Shown here: positions 41,204 to 50,327 of the stretch, piece by piece
Layout of the letters: every line of letters starts with the position of its first letter
How positions within the stretch are numbered: position 1 is the first letter of the stretch
Source of the DNA: Oscillospiraceae bacterium
GTDB lineage: Bacteria > Bacillota > Clostridia > Oscillospirales > Ruminococcaceae
Direction of reading: 5' to 3'
DNA: 64,000 nucleotides
Assembly: GCA_029007985.1 (NCBI GenBank)
Contig: JAQXIW010000031.1
Coordinates: 1-64,000, forward strand
Notes under the pieces: model-generated
Seen by the model: only the letters and a program-made list of their open reading frames with translations
Told to the model about the DNA's origin: nothing
Database searches by the model: none
Position numbers and translations under genes: made by a program

Positions 41204-44200
41204 ATGAGAAAAAATATTCTTTCACGATTGATAAAATCGGTTTTGCCGCTTGTGACAGCGATGATGTTTATTGCCGTATCACCGGGATACTGTAATGTTT
41301 ACGCAGATGACAATGAAGATAAAACTGTTCGCATAGGCTGGTATGAAAGCACGCTTTTCCAAGAGGGAATGTCCGATTCCGAAAAGAAAAGCGGATACTG
41401 TTATGACTATATACAAAAAGTGGAAGATTACACCGGTTGGGAAACCGAATATGAGTACGGCAGTTGGACAGAACTGCTTGCAATGCTCCAAAACGGGGAA
41501 ATAGATTTGATGGGCGGAGTGTCGGCATCGCTTGAAAGAAAAAAGACATTGCTTTTCCCGGATTTCGCCATGGGGAACGAGAGATACTGTATATATAAGC
41601 ATTCGGGAGACGGCAGTACAAACAGCGGCGATATTTCCTCATTAGACAATGCGAAAGTGGGCGTTGTTTCAGACAGTATGATGGAATACTGCACAGCAAA
41701 ATGGGCAAAAGAAAATAATATATCATTCAGTTTCTCGTTTTATGACAGCATAGAAAGCGTGAACGCCGCATTTGACAACAGAGAGATAGATGTGATGGTG
41801 CGGACGGACACAAATGTCATTCAAAAAAAGAATGTTGAATATGTGGCAACGGTAGGAGAAGAACCATACTATTTTGCTGTCAGCGGGAAAAGGCCGGATT
41901 TGCTTGAAGAGTTGAACGCGTCCCTTTCCGCTATTATTTCAGTAGACCCGTTTGTTTTTCAAAACTTGCAATATCAGAATTACCGTTTGCGGATAGTTTC
42001 CGGTATATTGTCCGAGCATGAGACAAATTGGTTAGATTCCCATGACACGATTACGGTGGGCTACTTGAACAATTATTTGCCTTACTGCGACGAAGATGGC
42101 GGCAGAGCCACAGGTCTTATTACCGATGTTATGCCCGGTATACTTGACGCTCTTAATATATCCGACAGGGTTAAGGCGGTGTACAGACCATACGACAATT
42201 ACGAAGAAATGGTGGAAGCGCTAAAAGCGAAAGAAATCGATGCGGCTTTCCCGGTGTACGGGGACCGGTGGGAGCTTGAAAAGTCAGGGATTAACGCTAC
42301 AACGGCGGTGGTAGTATGCGGTGAAGCGTTCTTTTACACCGGCTCTTATGATAAAGATAAGATAAATAAGATCGCAGTCAATAAAAATAACAGCATTCAA
42401 ATACTCTACTGTACTAAAAATTTTCCTGACGCCGAGCTTTATTACTGTGACTCTATCGAACAATGTCTTGAAAGTGTTTCTCTCGGAGTTGCCGATGGAA
42501 CGATAGTCAACTCACTGCGTACAGAGCTTGTAACCGGCAGCAACAAATATAAAAACCTATCGTATGTTCAACTCGGCGTTCGGGACAAAAGATGTCTGGG
42601 TATAAATGAAGACGAAAAAGATCTTTTGCTGTTGCTTAACAGAGGCTTGAACCTGATTGGGGACTCCTACGGCATAGATAACTCGTATAAGTACATGGAC
42701 CGTTTTTTTCAATATACAAGTATTGATTTTATAAAAGATAATATTATTACTTTATCCATTTGTGTTTTTTTTGCGATCGGCCTCATCATTTATTTGCTTG
42801 TGTCCTTGGTTATACGAAAAGAGAAAAGTGTAAAAGAAAAAGAAGATCTGAACAAGCAGCTTCAAAACAGTACCGCTTTGTTGGAAAATCAAATAAATAT
42901 CATAGGCGGTTTGGCAAACGCGTTTATAGCCTGTTATGAAGTGGATATCAATAAACAGACATTTGCACCGATAAAGGAAGTAAAACATATAAGCGAATTA
43001 TTGCTAGGTATAAATGATATAAACCAAGCATTTGATAGGTATGCCAAAGAACGAGTAAACAAAGAAAGTATAGAAGAATTCAGAATATTTACCGATTATC
43101 AAACGCTGACCGAGAGAATGAAATTCACTGACACGATTTCATTTGAATATTTGGGCGGAAAAGACGCTCACAGATGGTATCAAGCAAGCTGGATTGTAAC
43201 AAAGAGGTCAGAATACGGGAAACCTGAAGTTTTCATGTTCGTTGTTCGGGAAATAACCGGCAGCGTTCTTGAAAGAAAAAAGAGAGAACAAGAAAAACTA
43301 AACGAGCAACTGACAAACGAATTGCGTATGAGAACAATGGCAGAGGCAATTCACGGCGGTTTCAAAATAAGCCGACCGGATTTTACCTTGTCATTCAAAC
43401 TCGTTTCACGGCAGCTGTCTCGGCTGTTGGGGTATAACTCGCCGGAGGAAATGCTGGAATTAAACGGAGAAAGTATGTTTAACCGGATTCATCCCGACGA
43501 TATGGATGATGTAAAAAGCCGGTTGTACGAAGCTTTTACAAAGGATGAAATGGCCACCATGAAATACCGTATGAAATGTAAGGACGGTACTTGGAAAAAT
43601 GTAGAAGACAAATCCAGATTGATTGAAAATATTGACGGCGAAAAAGAAATTTGGAGTTTTATAGTTGATGTGGACGAGCTTGTTTCCGTAACGGAGGCTC
43701 TTGAAATCGCCAACCACGCAAATGACACCCTTGAAAAAACTCAGAGAGACCTTGTTGTCGCAAATGAGGAGGCAATGCGGGCCAGCAAGGCAAAATCCGA
43801 TTTCTTGTTTAGTATGTCTCATGATATACGCACGCCGATGAATGCGATAATCGGATATACCGAACTGCTCGATAAATATCGGGACAACCCACAAAAGCAC
43901 AAATATTATTTAGATAGAATTAAAAGTGCAAATTACTTTTTGCTTTCGCTTATAAACAATGTGCTTGAAATGGCAAGAATTGAAAGCGGTAAAACAACAC
44001 TTGAAGAGCAAACAGTCAATATTGATGAAGTCTTTAAGGAAATAATTTCAGTCTACCATCAGCTTATGGCGGAAAAAAACATTGAATTCACTTATTTGGA
44101 GGAATTCAAAACAAAAGCCGTATATTGTGACCCGTTGAAATTTAAGCAAATAATGATGAATATTCTTTCCAACGCTTGTAAATATACAATGCCGGGAGGA

Positions 44201-44920
44201 AAAGTAACGGTACACACATCTGAGTTGCCGTGTGAAAGAGCCGGATATACTGTTCTCAAAACCACGATTTCAGATACGGGCATAGGAATATCGAAAGAAT
44301 TTTTGCCTAAAATTTTTGATGAATTTTCAAGAGAGCGCAGTTCAACCGACAGTAAGATCGAAGGTACAGGTTTAGGCATGAGCATTGTTAAGCGATTTGT
44401 CGATATTATGGATGGCGACATCTCAGTTGAAAGCGAACTTGGAATAGGTACCACATTTACGGTTATTATCCCGTTAAAAATTGCCGAATTAAACGAAACA
44501 GCCGAATTAAGGGCTGACGAAGTCGATACCGGTATTTTGATCGGCAAAAAAATACTTATGGCCGAAGACAACGAAATGAATACCGAAATAGCCGGTGAAA
44601 TACTTTCGTCAATGGGTATCATATACGATACGGTAACCGACGGTCAAGAATGTTTAGACAGAATTATTGAGAAACCGGCAGGGTACTACGATTTGATTTT
44701 GATGGATATTCAAATGCCTAAAATGAACGGATATGAGGCGACGAAAGCCATAAGAATGTTGGACGATAAATCAAAAGCAAGCATCCCTATTGTTGCGATG
44801 ACCGCAAACGCATTCAAAGTTGACAGACAAAATGCCGAGCGGGCGGGAATGAACGGCCATATTTCAAAACCTATAGACATTAAAAAAATGAAAGAAACAC
44901 TGATTGATGTTTTGAAATAA
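41204..44920 (+). CDS. Hybrid histidine kinase with two periplasmic-binding sensor domains and PAS domains
   Basis: The protein has 1238 residues. Order: signal peptide (1-35), SBP_bac_3 domain 1 (about 43-265, from VRIGWYESTLF), SBP_bac_3 domain 2 (about 283-500, from ITVGYLNNYLPY), one membrane helix (about 513-536), coiled coil, PAS-like domain (570-690), a second PAS with FNRIHPDDMDDVKSR (about 720-825). It ends with HisKA (MSHDIRTPMNAIIGY, H873), HATPase (NILSNACKY, DTGIGI, GTGLGMSIV) and a receiver (MAEDNEMN, D1168 in LMDIQMPKMNG). This resembles EvgS/BvgS sensors, without the C-terminal Hpt domain. A small amino acid or peptide is the likely ligand. No response regulator gene is adjacent. 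Confidence 0.93.
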   Translation: MRKNILSRLIKSVLPLVTAMMFIAVSPGYCNVYADDNEDKTVRIGWYESTLFQEGMSDSEKKSGYCYDYIQKVEDYTGWETEYEYGSWTELLAMLQNGEIDLMGGVSASLERKKTLLFPDFAMGNERYCIYKHSGDGSTNSGDISSLDNAKVGVVSDSMMEYCTAKWAKENNISFSFSFYDSIESVNAAFDNREIDVMVRTDTNVIQKKNVEYVATVGEEPYYFAVSGKRPDLLEELNASLSAIISVDPFVFQNLQYQNYRLRIVSGILSEHETNWLDSHDTITVGYLNNYLPYCDEDGGRATGLITDVMPGILDALNISDRVKAVYRPYDNYEEMVEALKAKEIDAAFPVYGDRWELEKSGINATTAVVVCGEAFFYTGSYDKDKINKIAVNKNNSIQILYCTKNFPDAELYYCDSIEQCLESVSLGVADGTIVNSLRTELVTGSNKYKNLSYVQLGVRDKRCLGINEDEKDLLLLLNRGLNLIGDSYGIDNSYKYMDRFFQYTSIDFIKDNIITLSICVFFAIGLIIYLLVSLVIRKEKSVKEKEDLNKQLQNSTALLENQINIIGGLANAFIACYEVDINKQTFAPIKEVKHISELLLGINDINQAFDRYAKERVNKESIEEFRIFTDYQTLTERMKFTDTISFEYLGGKDAHRWYQASWIVTKRSEYGKPEVFMFVVREITGSVLERKKREQEKLNEQLTNELRMRTMAEAIHGGFKISRPDFTLSFKLVSRQLSRLLGYNSPEEMLELNGESMFNRIHPDDMDDVKSRLYEAFTKDEMATMKYRMKCKDGTWKNVEDKSRLIENIDGEKEIWSFIVDVDELVSVTEALEIANHANDTLEKTQRDLVVANEEAMRASKAKSDFLFSMSHDIRTPMNAIIGYTELLDKYRDNPQKHKYYLDRIKSANYFLLSLINNVLEMARIESGKTTLEEQTVNIDEVFKEIISVYHQLMAEKNIEFTYLEEFKTKAVYCDPLKFKQIMMNILSNACKYTMPGGKVTVHTSELPCERAGYTVLKTTISDTGIGISKEFLPKIFDEFSRERSSTDSKIEGTGLGMSIVKRFVDIMDGDISVESELGIGTTFTVIIPLKIAELNETAELRADEVDTGILIGKKILMAEDNEMNTEIAGEILSSMGIIYDTVTDGQECLDRIIEKPAGYYDLILMDIQMPKMNGYEATKAIRMLDDKSKASIPIVAMTANAFKVDRQNAERAGMNGHISKPIDIKKMKETLIDVLK

Positions 44921-44925
44921 TCAAA

Positions 44926-44958
44926 AACAGCCATGTAGTATGTATGGCTGTTTTACTC
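44926..44958 (+). terminator. Intrinsic terminator after the hybrid kinase
   Basis: AACAGCCAT-gtagtatgt-ATGGCTGTT is followed by TTAC, a 9-bp stem. Confidence 0.75.
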
Positions 44959-45071
44959 ATTATTATGTAAACGATTTTTTTGTGAAAGATTTTTTTAATA
45001 TTTTCATATTTATTTCATTGTGATATAATATAATCAATATATTATAAAGGATACTATGCGAGGTAATATTT

Positions 45072-45482
45072 ATGGAATTATTGACAAGAATGCCGTCGGG
45101 TGTAGAAAAATTAGTGGAATATTCCGATGAGCAGGTGGCGGAATTTGTAAAACAGGCGGAAGGCTGGACATCTTTCATCAAAGATGTAATGAGAGGCGGC
45201 GAAAACACATTTGACAACGGCCAGTGGAATGCAGGCGAAAGAATGATTGAGGTACCGCTGGAAATCAAGGACTATGTCATTAAAGACGGTGCTCTCTGGG
45301 GCTTTATGCCGCACGATTTTCTCATCTGGGTGGAAGACGAGTGGATGGTATGCCCGGATACTTACGACGGACACCTGTACAAAATCGAAGGCATGCACAA
45401 CTGGACATTGCTGATGGATTCGCCGTCGCCTGAGTTGTCACACAGATATTACAGAAAAATTAAAAAAGTCAAAAAAGACTGA
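45072..45482 (+). CDS. Hypothetical protein, 136 residues
   Basis: The gene starts after GCGAGGTAATATTT. The protein is soluble-looking and acidic in its first half and lysine-rich at the C-terminus (YYRKIKKVKKD). It is rich in Trp (for example WTSFIKD, WVEDEWMV, NWTLLMD). No signal peptide, membrane helix or known motif was found and I do not recognise the family. It is a single-gene unit with a terminator. Confidence 0.55.
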   Translation: MELLTRMPSGVEKLVEYSDEQVAEFVKQAEGWTSFIKDVMRGGENTFDNGQWNAGERMIEVPLEIKDYVIKDGALWGFMPHDFLIWVEDEWMVCPDTYDGHLYKIEGMHNWTLLMDSPSPELSHRYYRKIKKVKKD

Positions 45483-45490
45483 CAACAAAT

Positions 45491-45526
45491 ATGCGCTCCT
45501 TTGCGAAGAGGGGCGCATTTTTTAAG
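45491..45526 (+). terminator. Intrinsic terminator
   Basis: ATGCGC-tcctttgcgaagaggg-GCGCAT is followed by TTTTTT, with an inner CC/GG pair. Confidence 0.75.
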
Positions 45527-45606
45527 GTTTAGTTTTTAATATGTGATTATGATTGTATAAAGACGGCGTATGTGATATGATGAATAAAAGATATCAGAGG
45601 TGTAGT

Positions 45607-46245
45607 ATGGAGTATTTATTATCGTCGGCTGTGGGATATTTGCTTGGTTCGGTCAATCCGGCATATTTGATAGGCAGGCTGAAAGGCTTTGACATCAGAG
45701 AAAAGGGTACGGGAAACGCCGGTGCGAGCAACGCCAAACTTGTCATGGGCTGGCCATACTTCTTTATTTGTGCGGGCTACGATATTCTCAAAGCCATAAT
45801 TGCCTACGGCATAGTCAATTTAATATATCCCGGTGACAGAATGTTATGTGTTATTGCCGGATGCGGCGCCGTAATCGGCCATTGTTTGCCGTTTTATCTC
45901 GGTTTTAAGGGCGGCAAAGGCTTTGCCTCTTTTATCGGGCTGTCTTTTGTGATAAATCCGAAAGTTGCGGTTATTGTTTTGGTGTGCGGTCTGGCATTTG
46001 CTCTTCCGTTAAAATACATTGTCATTGCCACATTTAATCAATTCATCGCTTTCCCGGTGTATATGGTTGTTTCGGGGCAATATCCGCCGCAAATGTGCGC
46101 CGCCGTTGTAATTACGGTCGCTGTTTGCCTTTACAAGCACAGAATCAACATTGTGCGCTTTCTCTCAAAACAGGAGATTAACACCGACGGCAAACATATC
46201 GGAATAAACATACTGAATAAGAGAGAAAATAAGGATGTCGGCTGA
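45607..46245 (+). CDS. plsY: PlsY-type glycerol-3-phosphate acyltransferase
   Basis: The protein has 212 residues from the ATG at 45607 after AGAGGTG; the 18-residue extension upstream lacks a ribosome site. Family motifs are seen: LGSVNPAYLIGRLKGFDIRE, then GTGNAGASNA and HCLPFYLGFKGGKGFASF. PlsY uses acyl-phosphate to acylate glycerol-3-phosphate at the membrane, the first step of phospholipid synthesis. About five helices are present. The motif YLIG replaces the more common YLI(A/G). A typical plsY lies in the genome's core set, so this may be an extra copy. Confidence 0.88.
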   Translation: MEYLLSSAVGYLLGSVNPAYLIGRLKGFDIREKGTGNAGASNAKLVMGWPYFFICAGYDILKAIIAYGIVNLIYPGDRMLCVIAGCGAVIGHCLPFYLGFKGGKGFASFIGLSFVINPKVAVIVLVCGLAFALPLKYIVIATFNQFIAFPVYMVVSGQYPPQMCAAVVITVAVCLYKHRINIVRFLSKQEINTDGKHIGINILNKRENKDVG

Positions 46246-46258
46246 CACCCTTATTTTT
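46228..46258. terminator. Bidirectional terminator at the plsY/small-gene junction
   Basis: AATAAGGATGTC-ggct-GACACCCTTATT overlaps the plsY stop codon and the 3' end of the convergent 59-residue gene. T runs flank it on both strands. Confidence 0.75.
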
Positions 46259-46430
46259 TATCTTTTCTTTTTATTGATTTTCCCACAAACCAGCCTATCG
46301 CCATGCCGAGAACGGCGGTGTATTCAAGACTGATGCCATCGACAATAAAAGACACGACAGCGCCTGATATAAAACCGAATACAATTCCGTACATCGCAAA
46401 ATTTGCAGGCTTTTTATTTTGATTATCCAT
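46251..46430 (-). CDS. Small membrane protein, 59 residues
   Basis: The reverse strand from base 46430 codes for a 59-residue protein beginning MDNQNKKPANFAMYGIVFGF. GGGAGTTACT precedes the start. Two hydrophobic segments (about 12-30 and 35-52) with glycine/small-residue spacing (GFISGAVV, GMAIGWFVG) point to a membrane hairpin. A lysine-rich tail ends the protein. No function is known. It is under 60 residues, so automatic calls may miss it. Confidence 0.65.
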   Translation of the reverse strand: MDNQNKKPANFAMYGIVFGFISGAVVSFIVDGISLEYTAVLGMAIGWFVGKSIKRKDKK

Positions 46431-46554
46431 AGTAACTCCCGTTGTTTTTGTATATGTTAACCCATTAATTCAAAAAAGTAAATAAGTAAACCGTTGAAAA
46501 GGCGGCTTAATATGTGATATTATTTTGATAATAAATATTTTTACAGAGGTCATT

Positions 46555-47313
46555 ATGAATTACACAAGCGAGATACTCTACACCCACAACAAAGACGAAA
46601 AAATATTCGGCGTGATGTACAAACCGTCGGGAGAAAACAAAAAATACCCGGTGTGCGTGCTCGGCCACGGCTTTAACGGCAAAAAAGACGAAATGAAACC
46701 CTATGCAGAATACCTGGCTCGGCATGGGATATGCGCATACTACATTGATTTCAGGGGCGGCTGCGAAACATCGAGAAGCGACGGTGACACGCTGAAAATG
46801 TCCATCGTCACCGAGGCGGAGGACTTCGTATGCGTCGTTGACGAAATATCAAAACTGGATTACATCGACGAAAACAACATTTTTCTTTCCGGCGTAAGTC
46901 AGGGCGGCATAGTCACATCGGTGGCGGCGGCTAAAATCCCGGATAAAATCAGGGGAATAGTGCCGATGTACCCGGGCTATATGATACCTGAAATGTTCAG
47001 AAGACAGTACCCGGACAGAGACGCAATAGGCGAAAAGCAATTTCACTTTGTTATGGAAATCGGCAGAATATATTTCGAGCACGCTTGGGCAATGGATGTT
47101 TACAAAGAAATCTCCGCTTACGAAGGGCCTGTGCTGATTTTGTGCGGCGACAAAGACGAGTTTGTTTCGATAGAGGACTGTGAAAGAGCCGTTGCGGTTT
47201 ATAAAAATGCCCGGCTCCATGTATACCCGGGCCAGCCTCACGGCTTTACAGGCGAATATTTCACAAAATCCTGTGAAGAGCTGACGGCTTTTATAAAGGA
47301 GAACTGCGTTTAA
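46555..47313 (+). CDS. Alpha/beta hydrolase, paralogue of the 13.4-kb hydrolase
   Basis: The protein has 252 residues from the ATG at 46555 after AGAGGTCATT. The nucleophile is S115 in GVSQGG, the oxyanion strand is VCVLGHGFNGKK, the acid is in CGDKDEFVS and the histidine in GQPHGFTGE. IDFRGGCE and VTEAED match FDFCGGSQ and VSEAED in the hydrolase at 13407-14156. It carries a helical cap (MYPGYMIPEMFRRQYPDRDA). No signal peptide is present. Substrate unknown; feruloyl- or acyl-esterase-like activity is possible. Confidence 0.85.
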   Translation: MNYTSEILYTHNKDEKIFGVMYKPSGENKKYPVCVLGHGFNGKKDEMKPYAEYLARHGICAYYIDFRGGCETSRSDGDTLKMSIVTEAEDFVCVVDEISKLDYIDENNIFLSGVSQGGIVTSVAAAKIPDKIRGIVPMYPGYMIPEMFRRQYPDRDAIGEKQFHFVMEIGRIYFEHAWAMDVYKEISAYEGPVLILCGDKDEFVSIEDCERAVAVYKNARLHVYPGQPHGFTGEYFTKSCEELTAFIKENCV

Positions 47314-47476
47314 CCGATAAATTTTTCCCTTGCTTTTTTCAATATTGCAAAACAAACAAAAAAATAAGGGACTTCGCTTCCCTAATTCGGATTTAATTTT
47401 ATGACAGACAACATATAATAAACATTAAAATAATAAATGTTTATTAAAAATTATTAAATACCATTTATTAAATAAT

Positions 47477-47540
47477 AATAATCATATTGCTAAAATTTAC
47501 AAATTTTTGTATTTTTTTGGCAATATGATTATTTTTTCTT
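47477..47540. promoter_or_regulatory. Long perfect inverted repeat upstream of the molybdoenzyme gene
   Basis: AATAATCATATTGC (47477-47490) and GCAATATGATTATT (47520-47533) are perfect 14-base inverted copies separated by 29 bases, and T residues follow on the + strand. The stem is AT-rich for a terminator. It may be an operator, a leader hairpin, or a terminator for the preceding hydrolase. The sequence 47314-47476 shows no gene. Confidence 0.5.
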
Positions 47541-47607
47541 GTATATCAGAGTGAAATATATTAGAATATTCATAAAAAGGTCGTAAATTTATAAAAAGAG
47601 GTATGTA

Positions 47608-49731
47608 ATGAACGAATACGATGCGATTAAAGCAAAAATTCCTGGCGAAGAAACAGGTATTGAAATCAAACATTCGATATGCGCGATTTGTTCGCCTGCG
47701 CCGCACTGCGGCCTCACATGTTATGTAAAGGACGGCGAGCTGATTAAGGTCGACGGCTGGAAAGAACATCCCGACTCAAAGGGCGGTATGTGTACAAAAG
47801 GTCGCTCCAACAGGGAATGGCTGTACAGAAAAGACAGAATACTCTATCCGCTGAAAAGAGTGGGCGAAAGAGGCGAGGGAAAGTTTGAAAGAATATCCTG
47901 GGAGGAGGCCTACGATATAATCGCCGAAAAATTGAACGGCGTCAAAGCCGAATACGGTGCTGACAAGGTGGCGTTTTACTCCGGATACAACAAATGGTAC
48001 AGAAGTATGCTGGCAAGATTTGCCCATTCGTTTGGCTCGCAGTCCTACGGCACGGAACATTCCTCATGTTTTGCGTCGGGGCTTATGGCCTGGCAATGCG
48101 CCACTGGTATGGAAATGGGTATGAATCTGGGAGCAAAATTGGTAATAGGCTGGGCCTGCAACGGCTACTATTCAATGTATAAATTGCCGATGGGCATTGA
48201 AATGCTGAAAAAATACGGAATGAAATACATTGTTATCGACCCGAAAATCACCCCGGCGTCCGCAAGATTTGCCGATTTGCATCTGCGCCCTCGTCTGGGT
48301 ACCGACGGCGCTCTTGCGCTCACAATGGCAAACACCCTTATTCAAAACGGCTGGATTGACAGAGAGTACATTTCAAAATATGTACACGGTTTTGAAGAAT
48401 ATCGGGAGAGTGTAAAGGACTACACGCTTGAAAAGGGCGAAGAGCTGACAGGCGTGCCGGCTCGGGATATTATGAAGGCTGTGGAAATGATAAGAGACGC
48501 CCGGTCTGTTTCTATTACCGAATCCTCCGCCCCGTTGGCACATCACCACAACGGCATGCAAAACTATCGTTGTATTATGTCTTTGCTGGCTATCACCGGC
48601 AATATTGACACGAAAGGCGGTCAGTCGCCGAGTGAATCATCCTTTGCCGAAAGAAGCACGGGCTATATGACCGGCGAGCCGAAATTTATGGCGGAAACCT
48701 ATCCTCATAATGCGGCAAAAGCCGTCGGCGCCGATGTGCACCCGCTTTGGTATGCGCTCAGACACGATATGCAGGCAAACGATTTGGCTGACAACATTCT
48801 TGCACAGGACGGCAATTCAATAAAGGCTCTCTACGCCCACGGCATGAACTACCGTATGTTTGCCGAGGACAAAAGATGGCTTGAAGCCTTCAAAAAGCTG
48901 GATTTCTTTGTGGATGTCGATTTGTTCATGACGGACTCGGCAAAGTGGGCTGATATTGTATTGCCGTGTTGTACTTCGCTTGAAAGAAGCGAATTCAAGG
49001 GCTATCCGGGTATGTATATAATGTACACCCACCCTGTCGTGCAGCCTCTCGGCGAGTCAAAGCGAGATGTGGATATTATCACCGAACTTGCCAACGCGAT
49101 GGAAATAGACGATGAGCTGCTGTGCTCCGGCTATGAGAACTGCGTAAAATATATGTTTAAGGACATACCGGTAGACCTTGACGATGTCATGCGGAGAGAC
49201 GGCGAGGTAATTAAAATTGAGGGCATTGCCCCATACGAAACCGGCACTATGCTGAAAAACGGCTGGCCTACCACCACCGGCAAAATTGAGCTCAAAAACG
49301 AGATTATAGCCGCTCATCCGGAATGGGGGCTGGACGCTTTGCCGACCTATGTGCCGCCGATAAATCCAAACCCGGAAAAATATCCGCTTTTGCTGTGCTC
49401 CGGGGCGAGAAAACCTAATATGCTTCATTCAAGACTGCACGATTCACCGTGGGAAAGAAGCCTGACGGGCGACCCGGTTTTGGAAATAAACAGCGTCGAC
49501 GGCAAGAGACTCGGCATTGAGTCGGGCGACGAAGTGGAACTGACTACATCCATAGGCTCTCTTGTATTCAAAGCGGAGCTCACCGGCACAGTCATGGAGG
49601 GTCAGGTCAATGTTTACCACGGGTACAGAGAAAAAGATATTAACAGCATTATTCCGTACAAAGAGCTTGCCGACCCGTATTCCGGCTACCCGGCGTACAG
49701 AGAAGCATATTGCAGCGTAAGGAAGGTGTGA
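47608..49731 (+). CDS. Molybdopterin-dependent oxidoreductase, soluble, DMSO-reductase family
   Basis: The protein has 707 residues, starting after AAGAGGTATGTA. The N-terminal [4Fe-4S] site has C25, C28, C34 (or C38) and C62, followed by GRSNREWLYRKDRILYPLKR. Cofactor contacts are spread through the middle (VDVDLFMTDSAKWADIVLPCCT), with the MopB C-terminal beta-barrel from about 600 (RLGIESGDEVELTTSIGSLVF). C154 in EHSSCFAS is a candidate molybdenum ligand. There is no twin-arginine signal, so it is cytoplasmic. It is followed by a ferredoxin subunit after 3 bp. It resembles acetylene hydratase-like and thiosulfate/polysulfide reductase-like branches; the substrate is unknown. Confidence 0.88.
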   Translation: MNEYDAIKAKIPGEETGIEIKHSICAICSPAPHCGLTCYVKDGELIKVDGWKEHPDSKGGMCTKGRSNREWLYRKDRILYPLKRVGERGEGKFERISWEEAYDIIAEKLNGVKAEYGADKVAFYSGYNKWYRSMLARFAHSFGSQSYGTEHSSCFASGLMAWQCATGMEMGMNLGAKLVIGWACNGYYSMYKLPMGIEMLKKYGMKYIVIDPKITPASARFADLHLRPRLGTDGALALTMANTLIQNGWIDREYISKYVHGFEEYRESVKDYTLEKGEELTGVPARDIMKAVEMIRDARSVSITESSAPLAHHHNGMQNYRCIMSLLAITGNIDTKGGQSPSESSFAERSTGYMTGEPKFMAETYPHNAAKAVGADVHPLWYALRHDMQANDLADNILAQDGNSIKALYAHGMNYRMFAEDKRWLEAFKKLDFFVDVDLFMTDSAKWADIVLPCCTSLERSEFKGYPGMYIMYTHPVVQPLGESKRDVDIITELANAMEIDDELLCSGYENCVKYMFKDIPVDLDDVMRRDGEVIKIEGIAPYETGTMLKNGWPTTTGKIELKNEIIAAHPEWGLDALPTYVPPINPNPEKYPLLLCSGARKPNMLHSRLHDSPWERSLTGDPVLEINSVDGKRLGIESGDEVELTTSIGSLVFKAELTGTVMEGQVNVYHGYREKDINSIIPYKELADPYSGYPAYREAYCSVRKV

Positions 49732-49734
49732 ACT

Positions 49735-50247
49735 ATGGCAAAGAAAATAGAACTTGATATTTCCAGGTGCTGTGCTTGCGGCGCCTGTACAATCGCCTGT
49801 CTTGACCAGAACGACATCGACCTTTCAAGCGGAATAAGGCCTTTCAGGTCGGTTTTCACCCAAGAGCCCAATCTCGACGGCAATGTGCAATACTATTCCA
49901 TAGCATGTATGCATTGCACCGACGCGCCGTGCGTTCGGGCTTGTCCTTCGGGATGCCTCTACAAAGACAGCGCGACCGGTCTGACTCTCTACAACAACAC
50001 ATATTGCATAGGCTGTCATTCCTGCGCTATGGCTTGTCCTTTCGGTGCGCCTACATTCGCCCGGGATAACAAAATGCGCAAATGCGACGGTTGTATTGAC
50101 CGACTCAAAGCGGGCTTGGAGCCGGCATGTGTTTCGGCGTGCTATTTTAAGGCTCTGTATGTTGTAGACACAGAGGAAGAGAACGGTATTTCGGCGGAAA
50201 ATTCGCTTATTGCCATGTGCGAAGAGCTCGTCAAAAGTCAAAAATAA
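49735..50247 (+). CDS. Four-cluster ferredoxin subunit of the molybdoenzyme (DmsB-like)
   Basis: The protein has 170 residues, 3 bp after the catalytic subunit, starting after AAGGTGTG. Four cysteine-rich motifs can hold [4Fe-4S] clusters: CCACGACTIAC, CMHCTDAPCVRACPSGC, CIGCHSCAMACPFGAP and KCDGCIDRLKAG with CVSAC. This is the electron-transfer subunit of DmsAB-type enzymes. The membrane anchor subunit (DmsC/NrfD) is absent; a terminator follows. Confidence 0.93.
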   Translation: MAKKIELDISRCCACGACTIACLDQNDIDLSSGIRPFRSVFTQEPNLDGNVQYYSIACMHCTDAPCVRACPSGCLYKDSATGLTLYNNTYCIGCHSCAMACPFGAPTFARDNKMRKCDGCIDRLKAGLEPACVSACYFKALYVVDTEEENGISAENSLIAMCEELVKSQK

Positions 50248-50264
50248 ATTATAATATCCTATTA

Positions 50265-50301
50265 AATATCCGGCTTTCGATTGAAAAGCCGGATATATTT
50301 T
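50265..50301 (+). terminator. Intrinsic terminator after the ferredoxin subunit
   Basis: ATATCCGGCTTT-tcgattg-AAAAGCCGGATAT is a long stem ending in ATTTTTG. Confidence 0.85.
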
Positions 50302-50327
50302 TGTATTATGTTTTTGGAGGTAATACG

